Shown in pieces: positions 25,022 to 34,020 of a stretch of DNA of 64,000 nt (the stretch's first letter is position 1; each line of letters starts with the position of its first letter). A model generated the notes under the pieces. That model was given only the letters and a program-made list of their open reading frames with translations, was not told where the DNA came from and searched no databases. The stretch lies in contig NZ_JTCM02000028.1 in NCBI RefSeq assembly GCF_000817785.2, positions 1 to 64,000 on the forward strand, read 5' to 3'. The translations under genes were made by a program, and so were the position numbers. The DNA is from Hassallia byssoidea VB512170 (lineage in GTDB: Bacteria > Cyanobacteriota > Cyanobacteriia > Cyanobacteriales > Nostocaceae).

Positions 25022-27224
25022 CCGGTTGGGACTCTACCCAGATCCGTCCCCGGTGGCATTCGACAATTTTTTTACAGATAGCTAAACCCATACCTGTGCC
25101 GGGATATTCATCCCGTGTGTGCAAGCGTTGGAAAATCACAAAAATGCGATCGCTAAACTGTGGATCGATGCCAATTCCATTATCTCGCACTGAAAATAGC
25201 CAATCATCTTCTAGCCGAGAAGCAGCAATATGAATTTCTGGCGATTTGTCGCTGCGGAATTTAATCGCATTACCAATCAAATTCTGAAACAACTGCATCA
25301 GTTGGGTGCTGTCAGCCATGATGCTTGGCATTTCTTCATGGGTAATCACGGCTTTAGTTTCTCCAATGCGTCCCCGCAAACTGCCTAACGCACGCACTAA
25401 AGCTGTGTTCACCTCAGTTAACTCAAAATCAATCGCTTGCATATCCACTTTAGAATATGCCAACACATCATCAATTAGCGTCTGCATCAGGCTGACACCT
25501 TCTACAGTAAAATTGATGAATTCCTTGGCATCTTCGTCAAGTTCTTCGTGATAGCGCATCTCCAATAATTGCACATAATTCGCTACTTGATTGAGCGGTT
25601 CTTGCAAATCATGAGAAGCGACATAAGCAAACTTTTTCAATTCAGCATTAGAACGTTCTAAATCGTGAGCTAACTGGGCAAGTTCATCAGCTTGTCGCAA
25701 GACAATATTCACAATCGCTTTTCTCAATTCTAATGCTGCTTTTATTTCTACATATTTCCAGGGTAAAGACGTTAACCGAACTGTTTCTTTCCACAATTCA
25801 AAAGATTTACGCGGACACAGACGGACATCTCCCTGTGACTGATTCACCTCAAACGCATTATTCGGATCGCCACCCCAATTAACAGTTTGAATTACTTCTG
25901 GACGAAACCACAAAACATAATTTCGCTTAGAAATAGGAATCGCTAATAATCCACTAGCAACATTCTTATATCTTTCCGCATCTGGATAAATATGCGGCAG
26001 AGAATCTGTATAGAAAACTTCTTCTTCAACGTTATTCTTTAGCCATTGAACTAAATAATTCAAGTCTTCTTCGCTGGGAGTTTCACCTATTAACGTGCAT
26101 TTTTCTCCAAAACAAACGGCTGCACCTTGAGCGCTCGTCAATTCTAGTATATTTGGATCGTGCTTAACTAAACCATCAATAAAGTTTTCTTCTTGGGACA
26201 TATAATCAATCAAAGCTGATTGGATATATGTCAACTTCATCCGATAATCGTAATCTTCAGTTTCTTCTCTGACAGAAATTTCGGAAAAGATTAACCGTCC
26301 TAAAAATTCGCAAGCTTTTCGCAACTCGAAAGAAACATACTTGGCTGATTGATGATGACAAGCAATTAGTCCCCAAAGCTTTCCTTCTTTAATTAAAGAA
26401 ATAGTCAAAGAAGCACCTACACCCATATTATGTAAATACTCTATATGACAAGGTGAAGCGCTTCTAAGAATCGAGTTAGTTAAATCAAGCGGACGCTGGC
26501 TAACCGGATTATTAACGGGTAATATTTGTGTAGGTTGAGAGTTTGCATCCGGGATTAATCTAATTGAATTTGAGACAAATAATTTTCTTGCGGGTTTAGG
26601 AATATCTGACTCTGGATAGTGCAAACCTAAGTATGATTCCAGATTTTCTATTTTTTCTTCAGCAATGACCGAACCATGACCATCGTCATCAAATTTATAT
26701 AGCATCACTCTGTCAAATCCAGTGACTTTTCTGACTTCCTGGACAATGATTTGAGAAAAGTCACGCAAATTTGATGTTGCTTCCAGTTTGTTGATAGATG
26801 CTCTAGCTAAGTGATAAAAGCTTAAAAATGGGATATTCTCCTGATAAATAGTCGGCTCTAATTCTAGAATCAAAAATCCTTCTTTATTGCGGTGGAAAAC
26901 TGCATCAAATACTACGTATTCATCACCTTTTTTTCTCAACCAAATTTTTGTCGGGTTGATGAAATCTAGATTTTCGTCTGCGAGTCCGGCTTTGATTTTC
27001 TCTGCTTGGAATGAGTCGAGTAAGTCTTCTAGTTTTTTGTCTAACATATTTTCGGGAGTAATTCCGAAAATCTTTGATGTATTACTGCTAACTTGTAATA
27101 TTTTCAAGTCTGCTTCTGCTAAGACTAAAAGAACTCCGTGAGGTTGAATTTTACCAGAGATATGAATCGGTGCTTCTTTCAAGCTTGTTAAATTAATGCT
27201 GACTTCTGGTAATTCTATTGTCAT
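24918..27224 (-). CDS. cphA: Phytochrome histidine kinase, CphA type
   Basis: This 768-residue red/far-red photoreceptor has PAS (about 20-130), GAF (145-320), PHY (335-500), HisKA with His538 (VASHDLQEPLN) and an HATPase domain. The GAF domain has Cys259-His260 (SPCHIEYLHNMGV), the canonical site for covalent phycocyanobilin. It also has PESDIP, a PASDIP-like motif. No cysteine lies in the N-terminal 30 residues, so it is CphA rather than biliverdin type. The PHY tongue (WFRPEV, PRKSFELW) is present. The length equals the 768 I recall for Calothrix CphA. The C-terminus carries an unusual basic extension (RDRERRNGRKAQ) encoded in the overlap with rcpA. Confidence 0.95.
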   Translation of the reverse strand: MTIELPEVSINLTSLKEAPIHISGKIQPHGVLLVLAEADLKILQVSSNTSKIFGITPENMLDKKLEDLLDSFQAEKIKAGLADENLDFINPTKIWLRKKGDEYVVFDAVFHRNKEGFLILELEPTIYQENIPFLSFYHLARASINKLEATSNLRDFSQIIVQEVRKVTGFDRVMLYKFDDDGHGSVIAEEKIENLESYLGLHYPESDIPKPARKLFVSNSIRLIPDANSQPTQILPVNNPVSQRPLDLTNSILRSASPCHIEYLHNMGVGASLTISLIKEGKLWGLIACHHQSAKYVSFELRKACEFLGRLIFSEISVREETEDYDYRMKLTYIQSALIDYMSQEENFIDGLVKHDPNILELTSAQGAAVCFGEKCTLIGETPSEEDLNYLVQWLKNNVEEEVFYTDSLPHIYPDAERYKNVASGLLAIPISKRNYVLWFRPEVIQTVNWGGDPNNAFEVNQSQGDVRLCPRKSFELWKETVRLTSLPWKYVEIKAALELRKAIVNIVLRQADELAQLAHDLERSNAELKKFAYVASHDLQEPLNQVANYVQLLEMRYHEELDEDAKEFINFTVEGVSLMQTLIDDVLAYSKVDMQAIDFELTEVNTALVRALGSLRGRIGETKAVITHEEMPSIMADSTQLMQLFQNLIGNAIKFRSDKSPEIHIAASRLEDDWLFSVRDNGIGIDPQFSDRIFVIFQRLHTRDEYPGTGMGLAICKKIVECHRGRIWVESQPGEGATFYFTIPVRGRDRERRNGRKAQNHLFGRGQ

Positions 27225-27477
27225 GATGATTATCCTCTTTTATTTGGGAGTATCAAAAATTAAATATTGATAGATTTTAATTACCTATCATAATTTCCAC
27301 TTCGGTAATTTTATAACTCTGAAATTAACTTGCAGATGCTTGCGTTTTTGTAGTGTAACAAGCAACAAATTTGTCTGCACATAAGAATTATTAAATAATA
27401 TAGAGCAGTCACTCAAGTGAAAAGTTATGATTTATGAAGTATTTATACGAAATTATAAGTTATGACTCTTTACTGTT

Positions 27478-28977
27478 TTAAATCCACGAGTCAAACCACA
27501 TTCGCAATTTATAAGCATCAGGAGAAACAGGTAAACCCAAATAAATCGGCATCCAGAAAACAAAGGCAACTAGAATGATGAAGGTGATGGTGACACCGAC
27601 AGCGCGAAGATATAAGTGATAACTGCGGATACAGTGGTCTACAAACCAGGCGATCGCTAAAAATGTAAACACCACAGCAGGCATATAATGGTAGATAAAA
27701 ACGCACCGCGTCACTTCTACCCAAGGTAATAAATTTGCCAGATAATTTAAAACTAAAAATAAAGCAATCCAAGTATCAATACAAATAGGTGCAGCAGCAG
27801 AAAAACGCTTTGGCTTCACCAAAAAGTTGACAAATTGCCATACTATTATCCCAACTAAAAATAACAAACTCGCCAGACCAAACCACCACAAAAAAGGATT
27901 ACCCATCGCATGAACATCATAAAGAACTTTCGCAGTTCCGGGGGGTAAAGGTGGTCCCATTACAGGTAGTGGTTCATTTAAACTTAAAGCCGTTTGATAA
28001 TAATACGCCATTGGTCGAGTCATCAAGGGCCATTTGTACCACGCAGCACAATATGGATGCACATCAGGAGTATTCCCACCTAGTTGTAAGTGAAACTTCA
28101 AAATTTCCTGATGTACTTTAATAAAGTCGAACCTTTTATCTAGTTGCAGGTGAGGAATCCAGATGATGCTGTAGATGAAAGCGGGGATAATTCCTAAAAA
28201 AAACAGCATCTGAAAAACATTTAGCTGCGTTAATTTTTGTAACGGTGTCTGAACTGCATTTAATTTTAAATTGCCGTCACGATAACTATCTGATACGTTA
28301 AATTCATCTAATACCTGCTTATTTTTCCCCAAATAAAACGCCTGCACCAAACGAATTAACCAAGCTGTTATCCAAATGAAATAAGCGCCCAGCAAAAACC
28401 ATAAACCATTCCATTTAGTAGCTGCTGACGCACCAAAAGCAATACCCGAACAAACTAACCAAAAAGTGCGTTTTTTATTTTGTTTTTCTAATGCCAATAA
28501 TAAAAGCCACTGCCCTAACAAACCAAAGATAACAATATAGATATTATTTAATGCATAGCGAGACTCAACCAGAAATATGCCATCACAAGCTGTAAATAAA
28601 CCTGCCAAAAAAGCAAAGCTGCGACGATGACTTATTTGATAGGCAATTCCAGCAACAACTAAAGGAATAAATGAACCTGTAAGGGCATTTATCCAACGAT
28701 AACTCCAAGGAGTTAGCAGCGAACCTGCAAGCCCATTTACTTGTTCTTGCCAAAAGGGAATGTGACTGCCAATCCAAATGCCAATGCCAATGATATATTG
28801 ACTCAGCGGTGGGTGAGCATTAAAAAATGGCTTGTGGATAAGATAGTTATTACCAAATGTGGCGAAGTAAACTTCATCAAATACAAGAGTATTAAATCGT
28901 CCCAGTCCCCAAAACCGCAAAGCAAGGGATAGGAAAAATATACCCGCCATCCCTATCGAAAACCATTTTTTAGTCAT
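27478..28977 (-). CDS. PMT-family (GT39) glycosyltransferase
   Basis: This 499-residue polytopic membrane protein with 10 or more hydrophobic segments belongs to the dolichyl-phosphate-mannose--protein mannosyltransferase family. The first external loop has the catalytic-type acidic pair LVFDEVYFATFGNNYL and a conserved HPPLSQYIIGIG. The WYKWPLMTRPMAYYY motif and C-terminal MPIYLGLPVSPDAYKLRMWF are also typical. It transfers sugar from a polyprenyl phosphate to proteins or lipids on the periplasmic side; the acceptor is unknown. No obvious operon partner lies nearby. Its start codon is flanked upstream by STRR DNA. Confidence 0.9.
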   Translation of the reverse strand: MTKKWFSIGMAGIFFLSLALRFWGLGRFNTLVFDEVYFATFGNNYLIHKPFFNAHPPLSQYIIGIGIWIGSHIPFWQEQVNGLAGSLLTPWSYRWINALTGSFIPLVVAGIAYQISHRRSFAFLAGLFTACDGIFLVESRYALNNIYIVIFGLLGQWLLLLALEKQNKKRTFWLVCSGIAFGASAATKWNGLWFLLGAYFIWITAWLIRLVQAFYLGKNKQVLDEFNVSDSYRDGNLKLNAVQTPLQKLTQLNVFQMLFFLGIIPAFIYSIIWIPHLQLDKRFDFIKVHQEILKFHLQLGGNTPDVHPYCAAWYKWPLMTRPMAYYYQTALSLNEPLPVMGPPLPPGTAKVLYDVHAMGNPFLWWFGLASLLFLVGIIVWQFVNFLVKPKRFSAAAPICIDTWIALFLVLNYLANLLPWVEVTRCVFIYHYMPAVVFTFLAIAWFVDHCIRSYHLYLRAVGVTITFIILVAFVFWMPIYLGLPVSPDAYKLRMWFDSWI

Positions 28978-29117
28978 TGGTCATTGGTCATTTGTTAGTT
29001 GTTGTTTGTTGGTGGTTAGTTGTTGGTGGTTAGTTGTTGGTTGTTAGTGGTTAGTGGTTAGTTGTTGGTTGTCCCCTTGTCCCCTTGTCTCCCTTGTCCC
29101 CTTGTCTCCCTAGTCCC
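28978..29117. repeat. STRR block (GGTTAGT, TTGTCCCC types)
   Basis: The 140-bp gap is filled with GGTTGTTAGT and GGTTAGTG repeats and then CCCCTTGTC/TCCCTTGTC repeats. The same mixture appears at 29950-30000 and 24490-24530, showing that these arrays are mobile or copied as units. Confidence 0.88.
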
Positions 29118-29669
29118 CTAGTCCCCAGTCCCTATTCTTTCAGGTGCATCTAATTGAAACAAGAGCAGTTCAATACCGTAATACTTGTTTGTTCGTCCTA
29201 CTGGTTTCATCCCTAATCGCTGCGTTACCCGAATTGAGGCATGATGTTCTGGTTTCACTACAGCATAAATTACTGGCAATTGCAGAATATTAAATCCGTA
29301 AGAAAGCATACCTCTTCCTGCCTCTGTCGCATACCCTTTACCCCAAGAAGCTCGCCGAAAGTGCCAACCTATCTCATAATCTTCAGTGGGCTGGCGATCG
29401 CTATCGGGTAGCTGTGCAAGAATTATAGCTCCCACAACCCTTGCAGTTTCTTTTTCCACAACAGCCCAATCACCAGTCCCGTTGTTAAGTTGACGGTATT
29501 GCTCGACTTCTCTAGTCAGACTCTGACGTTGTGACTCAACGCTTGTTTCACAAGCTCCCAGAAAGTATGTGACTTCCGGATCGCCGTAAATTTCAAACGC
29601 TTGTTCTGCATCTTGTTCGGGTATCCAATTGCGAACAATTAAACGTTCGGTTTCAAGAAGATTTGTCAT
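29118..29669 (-). CDS. GNAT-family N-acetyltransferase, RimJ/RimL type (copy 1)
   Basis: This is a 183-residue acetyltransferase. It starts METERLIVRNWIPEQDAEQAFEIYGDPEV-like (after MTNLL) and has the acetyl-CoA loop SWGKGYATEAGR and IRVTQRLGMKPVGR, typical of RimJ/RimL-like GNATs that acetylate N-termini or small amines. The substrate is unknown. It is a close paralog of the gene at 29981-30532 (same length, most residues identical). Both are followed by homologous PhzF sequence upstream, so they arose from one segmental duplication. This copy sits next to a decayed PhzF fragment. Confidence 0.93.
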   Translation of the reverse strand: MTNLLETERLIVRNWIPEQDAEQAFEIYGDPEVTYFLGACETSVESQRQSLTREVEQYRQLNNGTGDWAVVEKETARVVGAIILAQLPDSDRQPTEDYEIGWHFRRASWGKGYATEAGRGMLSYGFNILQLPVIYAVVKPEHHASIRVTQRLGMKPVGRTNKYYGIELLLFQLDAPERIGTGD

Positions 29670-29690
29670 CGGATTGCCTAAATTTAGTTT

Positions 29691-29948
29691 TTAGCAAAGT
29701 TCGCCGCGTAAAACGGTGACTGCTTGTCCGCTTAGATACACTCGTTCCCCGCCATAACGAACCCGCACTACTCCACCTCGCGCTGAAGCTTGATAAGCGA
29801 TGAATTCATTTTTACCGAGGCGATCGCTCCAATATGGTGCAAGACAACAATGAGCCGCACCTGTAACTGGGTCTTCATTTATACCGACTTTCCAAGCAAA
29901 AAAGCGCGACTGGTGACAATCACACCTTCGGCAGACAAAGTTTCTAAT
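29691..29948 (-). pseudogene. Decayed 3' fragment of a PhzF-family gene
   Basis: This 258-bp stretch is homologous to the 3' third of the intact PhzF gene at 30557-31345, starting at the same TAA stop. It lacks 31 bp between two GCGCGA hexamers that are both present in the intact copy (30770-30775 and 30801-30806), which shifts the frame. Homology stops abruptly at TTTCTAAT, where STRR-like GTTGGAGC repeats begin. It has no start and cannot encode a working enzyme. Confidence 0.88.
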
Positions 29949-30000
29949 GTTGGTTGGAGCGTTGGAGCGTGGGAGCGTTGTTAGTGGTTGGTTGTCTCCT
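29949..30000. repeat. Short repeat joining the two duplicated segments
   Basis: Units such as TTGGAGCG and GGTTGTTAG lie at the junction between the PhzF fragment and the second GNAT gene. The end of that GNAT gene runs into them. Confidence 0.7.
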
Positions 30001-30532
30001 TGTCTGTTTCTATTCTTTCAGGTGCATCTAGTTGAAACAAGAGCAGTTCAACATTGTAATATTTGTTTGTCCGCCCTATTGGTTTCATCCCCAATCGCTG
30101 TGTTACGCGGATTGAGGCATGATTTTCTGGCTTAACGACAGCATAAATTACTGGCAATTGTAGAACATCAAATCCATAGGAAAGCATACTTCGTCCTGCT
30201 TCTGTCGCATACCCTTTTCCCCAAGAAACCCGCCGTAAATGCCAACCTATTTCATAATCTTCTGGGTTATCGGGTAGTAGTTTAAGAATGATAGTTCCTA
30301 CAATTGTTGCGGTTTCCTTTTCTACAATTGCCCAAAACCCCGTCCCGTTGTTAAGTTGTTTGTATCGCTCGACTACTCTAATCAGACTCTGACGTTGAGA
30401 CTCAACGCTTGTTTCACGAGTTCTTAGAAAGTATGTAACTTCAGGATCGCCGTAAATTTCAAACGCTTGTTCTGCGTCTTCTTCTGGTATCCAATTACGA
30501 ACAATTAAACGTTCGGTTTCAAAAATTGTCAT
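29981..30532 (-). CDS. GNAT-family N-acetyltransferase, RimJ/RimL type (copy 2)
   Basis: This is the paralog of the gene at 29118: 183 residues with the same motif order (NWIPEEDAEQAFEIYGDPEV, SWGKGYATEAGR, IRVTQRLGMKPIGR). Its last residues (IETDKETTNH) are encoded by repeat DNA and replace the IGTGD end of copy 1, so the repeat has changed the C-terminus. It lies 24 bp downstream of the intact PhzF gene on the same strand, and the pair is probably one operon. The functional partnership is unknown. Confidence 0.92.
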   Translation of the reverse strand: MTIFETERLIVRNWIPEEDAEQAFEIYGDPEVTYFLRTRETSVESQRQSLIRVVERYKQLNNGTGFWAIVEKETATIVGTIILKLLPDNPEDYEIGWHLRRVSWGKGYATEAGRSMLSYGFDVLQLPVIYAVVKPENHASIRVTQRLGMKPIGRTNKYYNVELLLFQLDAPERIETDKETTNH

Positions 30533-30556
30533 CGGAAAATTGCCTAAATTTAGTTT

Positions 30557-31345
30557 TTAGCAAAGTTCACCACGCAAAACAGTAACTGCTTGTCCTCCTA
30601 AATATACTCGTTCCCCGGCGTGACGAACTCGCACTACTCCACCTCGCGCTGAAGCTTGATAAGCGATGAATTCATTTTTACCGAGGCGATCGCTCCAATA
30701 TGGTGCAAGACAACAATGAGCAGAACCTGTAACCGGGTCTTCATTGATACCAACTTTCGGAGCAAAAAAGCGCGAGACAAAATCATATTCTGCGGTATCG
30801 GCGCGACTGGTGACAATTACACCTTTGGTAGACAAAGTTTCTAATAAGGTAAAATCTGGTTTGAGATTGCGAGCGATCGCCTCTGATTCCACTTCCACTA
30901 AATAGGCAAAGTTATTTTTTCCTACATATTTAAATTTCACTCCCAAAGCTTTAGTTAATTCTTCTGGTGCGGTTGCTGTTTCTGTCAGCTTGCTGGGAAA
31001 ATTTAATTCAATCCATTCACCTTGTAGTTGCGCTGTTAACAATCCGCTGCGAGTATGAAATTGGGCTGTTTCTTCGGGCGATAAATGTCCTTCTGACCAT
31101 AATACATGAGCGCTGGCTAAGGTAGCATGACCGCACAAATCAACTTCCACAGATGGCGTAAACCAGCGTAGGTTGTATCCTTCGGCTTGGGGTAGCAAAA
31201 AAGCCGTTTCGGAAAGATTCATCTCTTGGGCGACATTTTGCATCCAGATGTCATCTTGTGGTGCTGATAATACACAGACTGCGGCAGGATTGCCGGCAAA
31301 AGGTTTGGCGGTGAAGGCATCTACTTGGATGATGGTTTGTTTCAT
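30557..31345 (-). CDS. PhzF-family isomerase/epimerase
   Basis: This 262-residue PhzF-like protein has a diaminopimelate-epimerase fold with two similar halves. Visible are the conserved Glu in EMNLSETAFLLP, VDLCGHATLASAHVLW, and NEDPVTGSAHCCLAPYW. PhzF proteins move protons or epimerise amino-acid-like metabolites; the substrate here is unknown. A frame starting at 31492 would add 49 residues without homology, so I choose MKQTIIQVDAF at 31345. A truncated duplicate lies at 29691-29948. Confidence 0.93.
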   Translation of the reverse strand: MKQTIIQVDAFTAKPFAGNPAAVCVLSAPQDDIWMQNVAQEMNLSETAFLLPQAEGYNLRWFTPSVEVDLCGHATLASAHVLWSEGHLSPEETAQFHTRSGLLTAQLQGEWIELNFPSKLTETATAPEELTKALGVKFKYVGKNNFAYLVEVESEAIARNLKPDFTLLETLSTKGVIVTSRADTAEYDFVSRFFAPKVGINEDPVTGSAHCCLAPYWSDRLGKNEFIAYQASARGGVVRVRHAGERVYLGGQAVTVLRGELC

Positions 31346-31657
31346 GTATCGAGGTGGGTATATTTTCTGTCGATGAACGGTTGAATCTTTTTCAACCCCA
31401 CTGGTGTTTATGGGTGTCCAATTGTAGCCAGTCCTAAATAGTACCGCCTTTAAAGTTAACGGAAGTAACATTAGAACCCAGCTATCAAACAATTCTACAG
31501 ATATCCTACAAAATTAAAAACCTCTACTGCATTACCGTACATTTACTCAAATAATTTAAGTACGATATGAAATTGAGTCAATTTTATCAGTCAAATTACG
31601 CTGCCACGTAGAGCATAGCAAAAGCTAAAGGGGGTTAATAAACAAACAAGTAACCAC

Positions 31658-32956
31658 ATGATTTATAAAAAGTTACTGCTAATTTCCGCTGGTTCCTTGC
31701 TAACAGTCGCTTCAATTCTCAACGTTACGGGACAAAAGGCAACAACCAATGTTTCTGATACTAGCGTCTTAACAACCACTCCAGTGATGCTTCTAGAGGA
31801 AAATGGACAAGAGGCAGTTTTTTTGGAACTGCCGAGTCATAAACAAAAAAACCAACTGAGTGACCTATTAGGGCAAAACCCTCAATTAACTGAAGATAAA
31901 AATGTGCATCGTCAAGTGTACAAAACAAAACTAATTGGTTTTGACAAGCAGCAAAAAAACAAATCAAGTAAAGCGTTTAACCGTCAGGAAGTTAAATTTA
32001 AAGATGAGATTACTGCTCAAGAATACACGCTTGACTTGCTTTCCTATGAAGGCAATAATGGACAATTTTTTGTTGCTGAACCTGGTTCTAAAACTCCCCG
32101 TTTGATTCCCAAGCCAACGGATGCTTCACAACAGTTGTTTCAATATAACGATGGTTTATACATTTTGGACACGAAAACGCTGCAAGTGAAAGCGCTTAGT
32201 GATGAGCAGGCAAGATATGCAACTTTTCAAAGGAAAAAAGATTTGCCTGATTTAGGTATTGAGAATGGGCGCATTCTCTACTGGGCAAAGCAGCCGAATT
32301 GGTCATCAGATGGTAGCACCATTGCTTTCATGTCAAACCGTGACCAAATTGAAACTAACCACATTGGTGTATGGATTCATGATGTTGCTACCAACCAAGA
32401 GTCCAAAGTATATGAAACAGACAACGTTACTCCTCATATTCTAGGTTGGACAGCAGATAATCGAATTCTAATTAACGAGTACAATCATGGGGGTGGAACT
32501 GGTGCTTTAGTTGCTATCGCTCCTAAAACAAAGCAAAGACAAGAACTTGTAAGTGGTGACTTTATTGCACAAAGTGATGACCGTCAAACTGTGTTATATA
32601 CCAAACGAAATAGCACGGATGCTGATCTGTATGCACTAAACACTTCTACTGGAACATCTGAATTACTTTATCAATTACCTGCTGAGGAAAGTCTAGGTAC
32701 TGGACAAGTAGATTTTTCAGCGGATGGCACACGTATTGCAATTGCTCTAGTTAATAGGAAAACAGGTGTAGAAAGCTTGTTTGTTTATAATCTGCAAAAT
32801 AAGAATGCAAAACGTTTAGAACTGCCCCAAGGCAAAACATTTTATGGTCGTATGACGGTGAAATGGGTTGGTGATGAGTTGGCTGTGCCTGTTGAAAGTC
32901 GAAATTTGAATTTGCAGAATTCGACATCAGAAACGCTTTTGATGTCAGCATTTTAA
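31658..32956 (+). CDS. Secreted TolB-like beta-propeller protein
   Basis: This 432-residue protein has an N-terminal signal or membrane anchor (about 5-25). The C-terminal half carries PD40/TolB-type repeats (NWSSDGSTIAFMSNRDQ at about 213-227, then QVDFSADGTRIAIALVN). The first 180 residues match nothing I recognise. It is 17 bp upstream of an M23 peptidase gene on the same strand, with a strong AGGTGAGGAG site between, so they form an operon. The pairing and style (charged MIYKKLLLISAG leader) remind me of Firmicutes; a transfer is possible but not shown. Confidence 0.75.
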   Translation: MIYKKLLLISAGSLLTVASILNVTGQKATTNVSDTSVLTTTPVMLLEENGQEAVFLELPSHKQKNQLSDLLGQNPQLTEDKNVHRQVYKTKLIGFDKQQKNKSSKAFNRQEVKFKDEITAQEYTLDLLSYEGNNGQFFVAEPGSKTPRLIPKPTDASQQLFQYNDGLYILDTKTLQVKALSDEQARYATFQRKKDLPDLGIENGRILYWAKQPNWSSDGSTIAFMSNRDQIETNHIGVWIHDVATNQESKVYETDNVTPHILGWTADNRILINEYNHGGGTGALVAIAPKTKQRQELVSGDFIAQSDDRQTVLYTKRNSTDADLYALNTSTGTSELLYQLPAEESLGTGQVDFSADGTRIAIALVNRKTGVESLFVYNLQNKNAKRLELPQGKTFYGRMTVKWVGDELAVPVESRNLNLQNSTSETLLMSAF

Positions 32957-32973
32957 GGTGAGGAGTGTAAATC

Positions 32974-33936
32974 ATGAAGAAGTTACTTAAGACAACATCA
33001 GCAATGGTAATGGGATTGAGTCTCCTTGCACCATTGCCTACAATGGCAATCGACTATACGCAAAAATTTGCAGGGACTACAACTGGCTCTGGAACAGTGA
33101 ATTTAGAAACTCCCACAGCTGACATTTGGGACGTAATCAGTAAATACAATCAACCACGGGAGGTTCCTACTGGTTATACGAATCCACACCAGGGAACTGA
33201 CATTGCAGCACCCTATGGTACATACGTTTATCCCATTGAAAGGGGTTGGATCACTTATGTCAGTGACAGTGAACATGAAGTTGATATACAACTAGACATT
33301 AATGGAGACGGTATACAGAATGATAATGTATATGTGCGCTATGACCATCTTGCCGATATTTTTGTACAAGTAGGTAACTATGTCAACACAGTAACAACCA
33401 TTGCATATTCTGGAAATGAAGGCGGAAAAGTAGGTGCACATCTCCACTTTGGTGTGATGAAACAAGACTCTGCCAATACTGGTCGTCCTGATTATTGGGT
33501 ACGTAACGAACCGTTTTATCGAACCTATCCATTTGAATGGAATAATGGTAAGAAGCTTGACTTTATTTCCTACTCAACTTGGGACGGTGGTAAAACAGCA
33601 GCTTTCTATGCGTATGCATATGACGACACATATGGTTATGGTGCGATTGATAACGGAGACGCTGTGGTTTTCCACCGGAAGTCGGGTACCAATGCCTGGG
33701 CAATGAAGACAGCAACATCTGGTGGTGGTGTTTATAGATACTATGCGGATTTGAGTACCATATATCCGGTAGGTACGCAAGTTGATTGGATGGTACGAGT
33801 AGTTCGTTCAAATATCAAAAATAAGCCTGGGGTAAATTACTATTGGGCATTCCATAACCCCAAATTCGCCCAACCAGATTTTGATCCCAACTCAACCTCT
33901 AATCAATTTGATTATTTTACAAACACTAGGCAATAA
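32974..33936 (+). CDS. M23-family metallopeptidase, secreted
   Basis: This 320-residue protein has a clear signal peptide (MKKLLKTTSAMVMGLSLLAPLPTMA, cleaved near residue 25). The LytM/M23 zinc site is His72-x3-Asp76 (HQGTD) with HLHF (156-159). It should cut peptide cross-links in peptidoglycan or a similar glycyl-rich target. Within the peptidase domain is DINGDGIQNDN (108-118), a calcium-loop-like insertion. The C-terminal 120 residues (from about 200) form a separate domain rich in Tyr and Trp, perhaps for wall binding. It is co-transcribed with the TolB-like gene; a strong terminator follows. Confidence 0.9.
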   Translation: MKKLLKTTSAMVMGLSLLAPLPTMAIDYTQKFAGTTTGSGTVNLETPTADIWDVISKYNQPREVPTGYTNPHQGTDIAAPYGTYVYPIERGWITYVSDSEHEVDIQLDINGDGIQNDNVYVRYDHLADIFVQVGNYVNTVTTIAYSGNEGGKVGAHLHFGVMKQDSANTGRPDYWVRNEPFYRTYPFEWNNGKKLDFISYSTWDGGKTAAFYAYAYDDTYGYGAIDNGDAVVFHRKSGTNAWAMKTATSGGGVYRYYADLSTIYPVGTQVDWMVRVVRSNIKNKPGVNYYWAFHNPKFAQPDFDPNSTSNQFDYFTNTRQ

Positions 33937-33954
33937 AAATCAGTTGGATAATGC

Positions 33955-33985
33955 AAAAAGACCTAGTAAGTGCTAGGTCTTTTTT
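33955..33985 (+). terminator. Terminator of the TolB-like/M23 operon
   Basis: A stem AAAAAGACCTAG (33955-33966) pairs with CTAGGTCTTTTT (33973-33984), with a 6-base loop and a T run. It is a textbook intrinsic terminator, and bidirectional, so it may also serve the convergent lipoprotein gene. Confidence 0.93.
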
Positions 33986-34020
33986 GTGTTTTAAAGATTG
34001 GAAATTCAGTTGTTCTTAAG

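Noticed and set aside
31346-31492. 49-residue N-terminal extension of PhzF
   Set aside because: Residues do not match the family, which starts at MKQTIIQVDAF.
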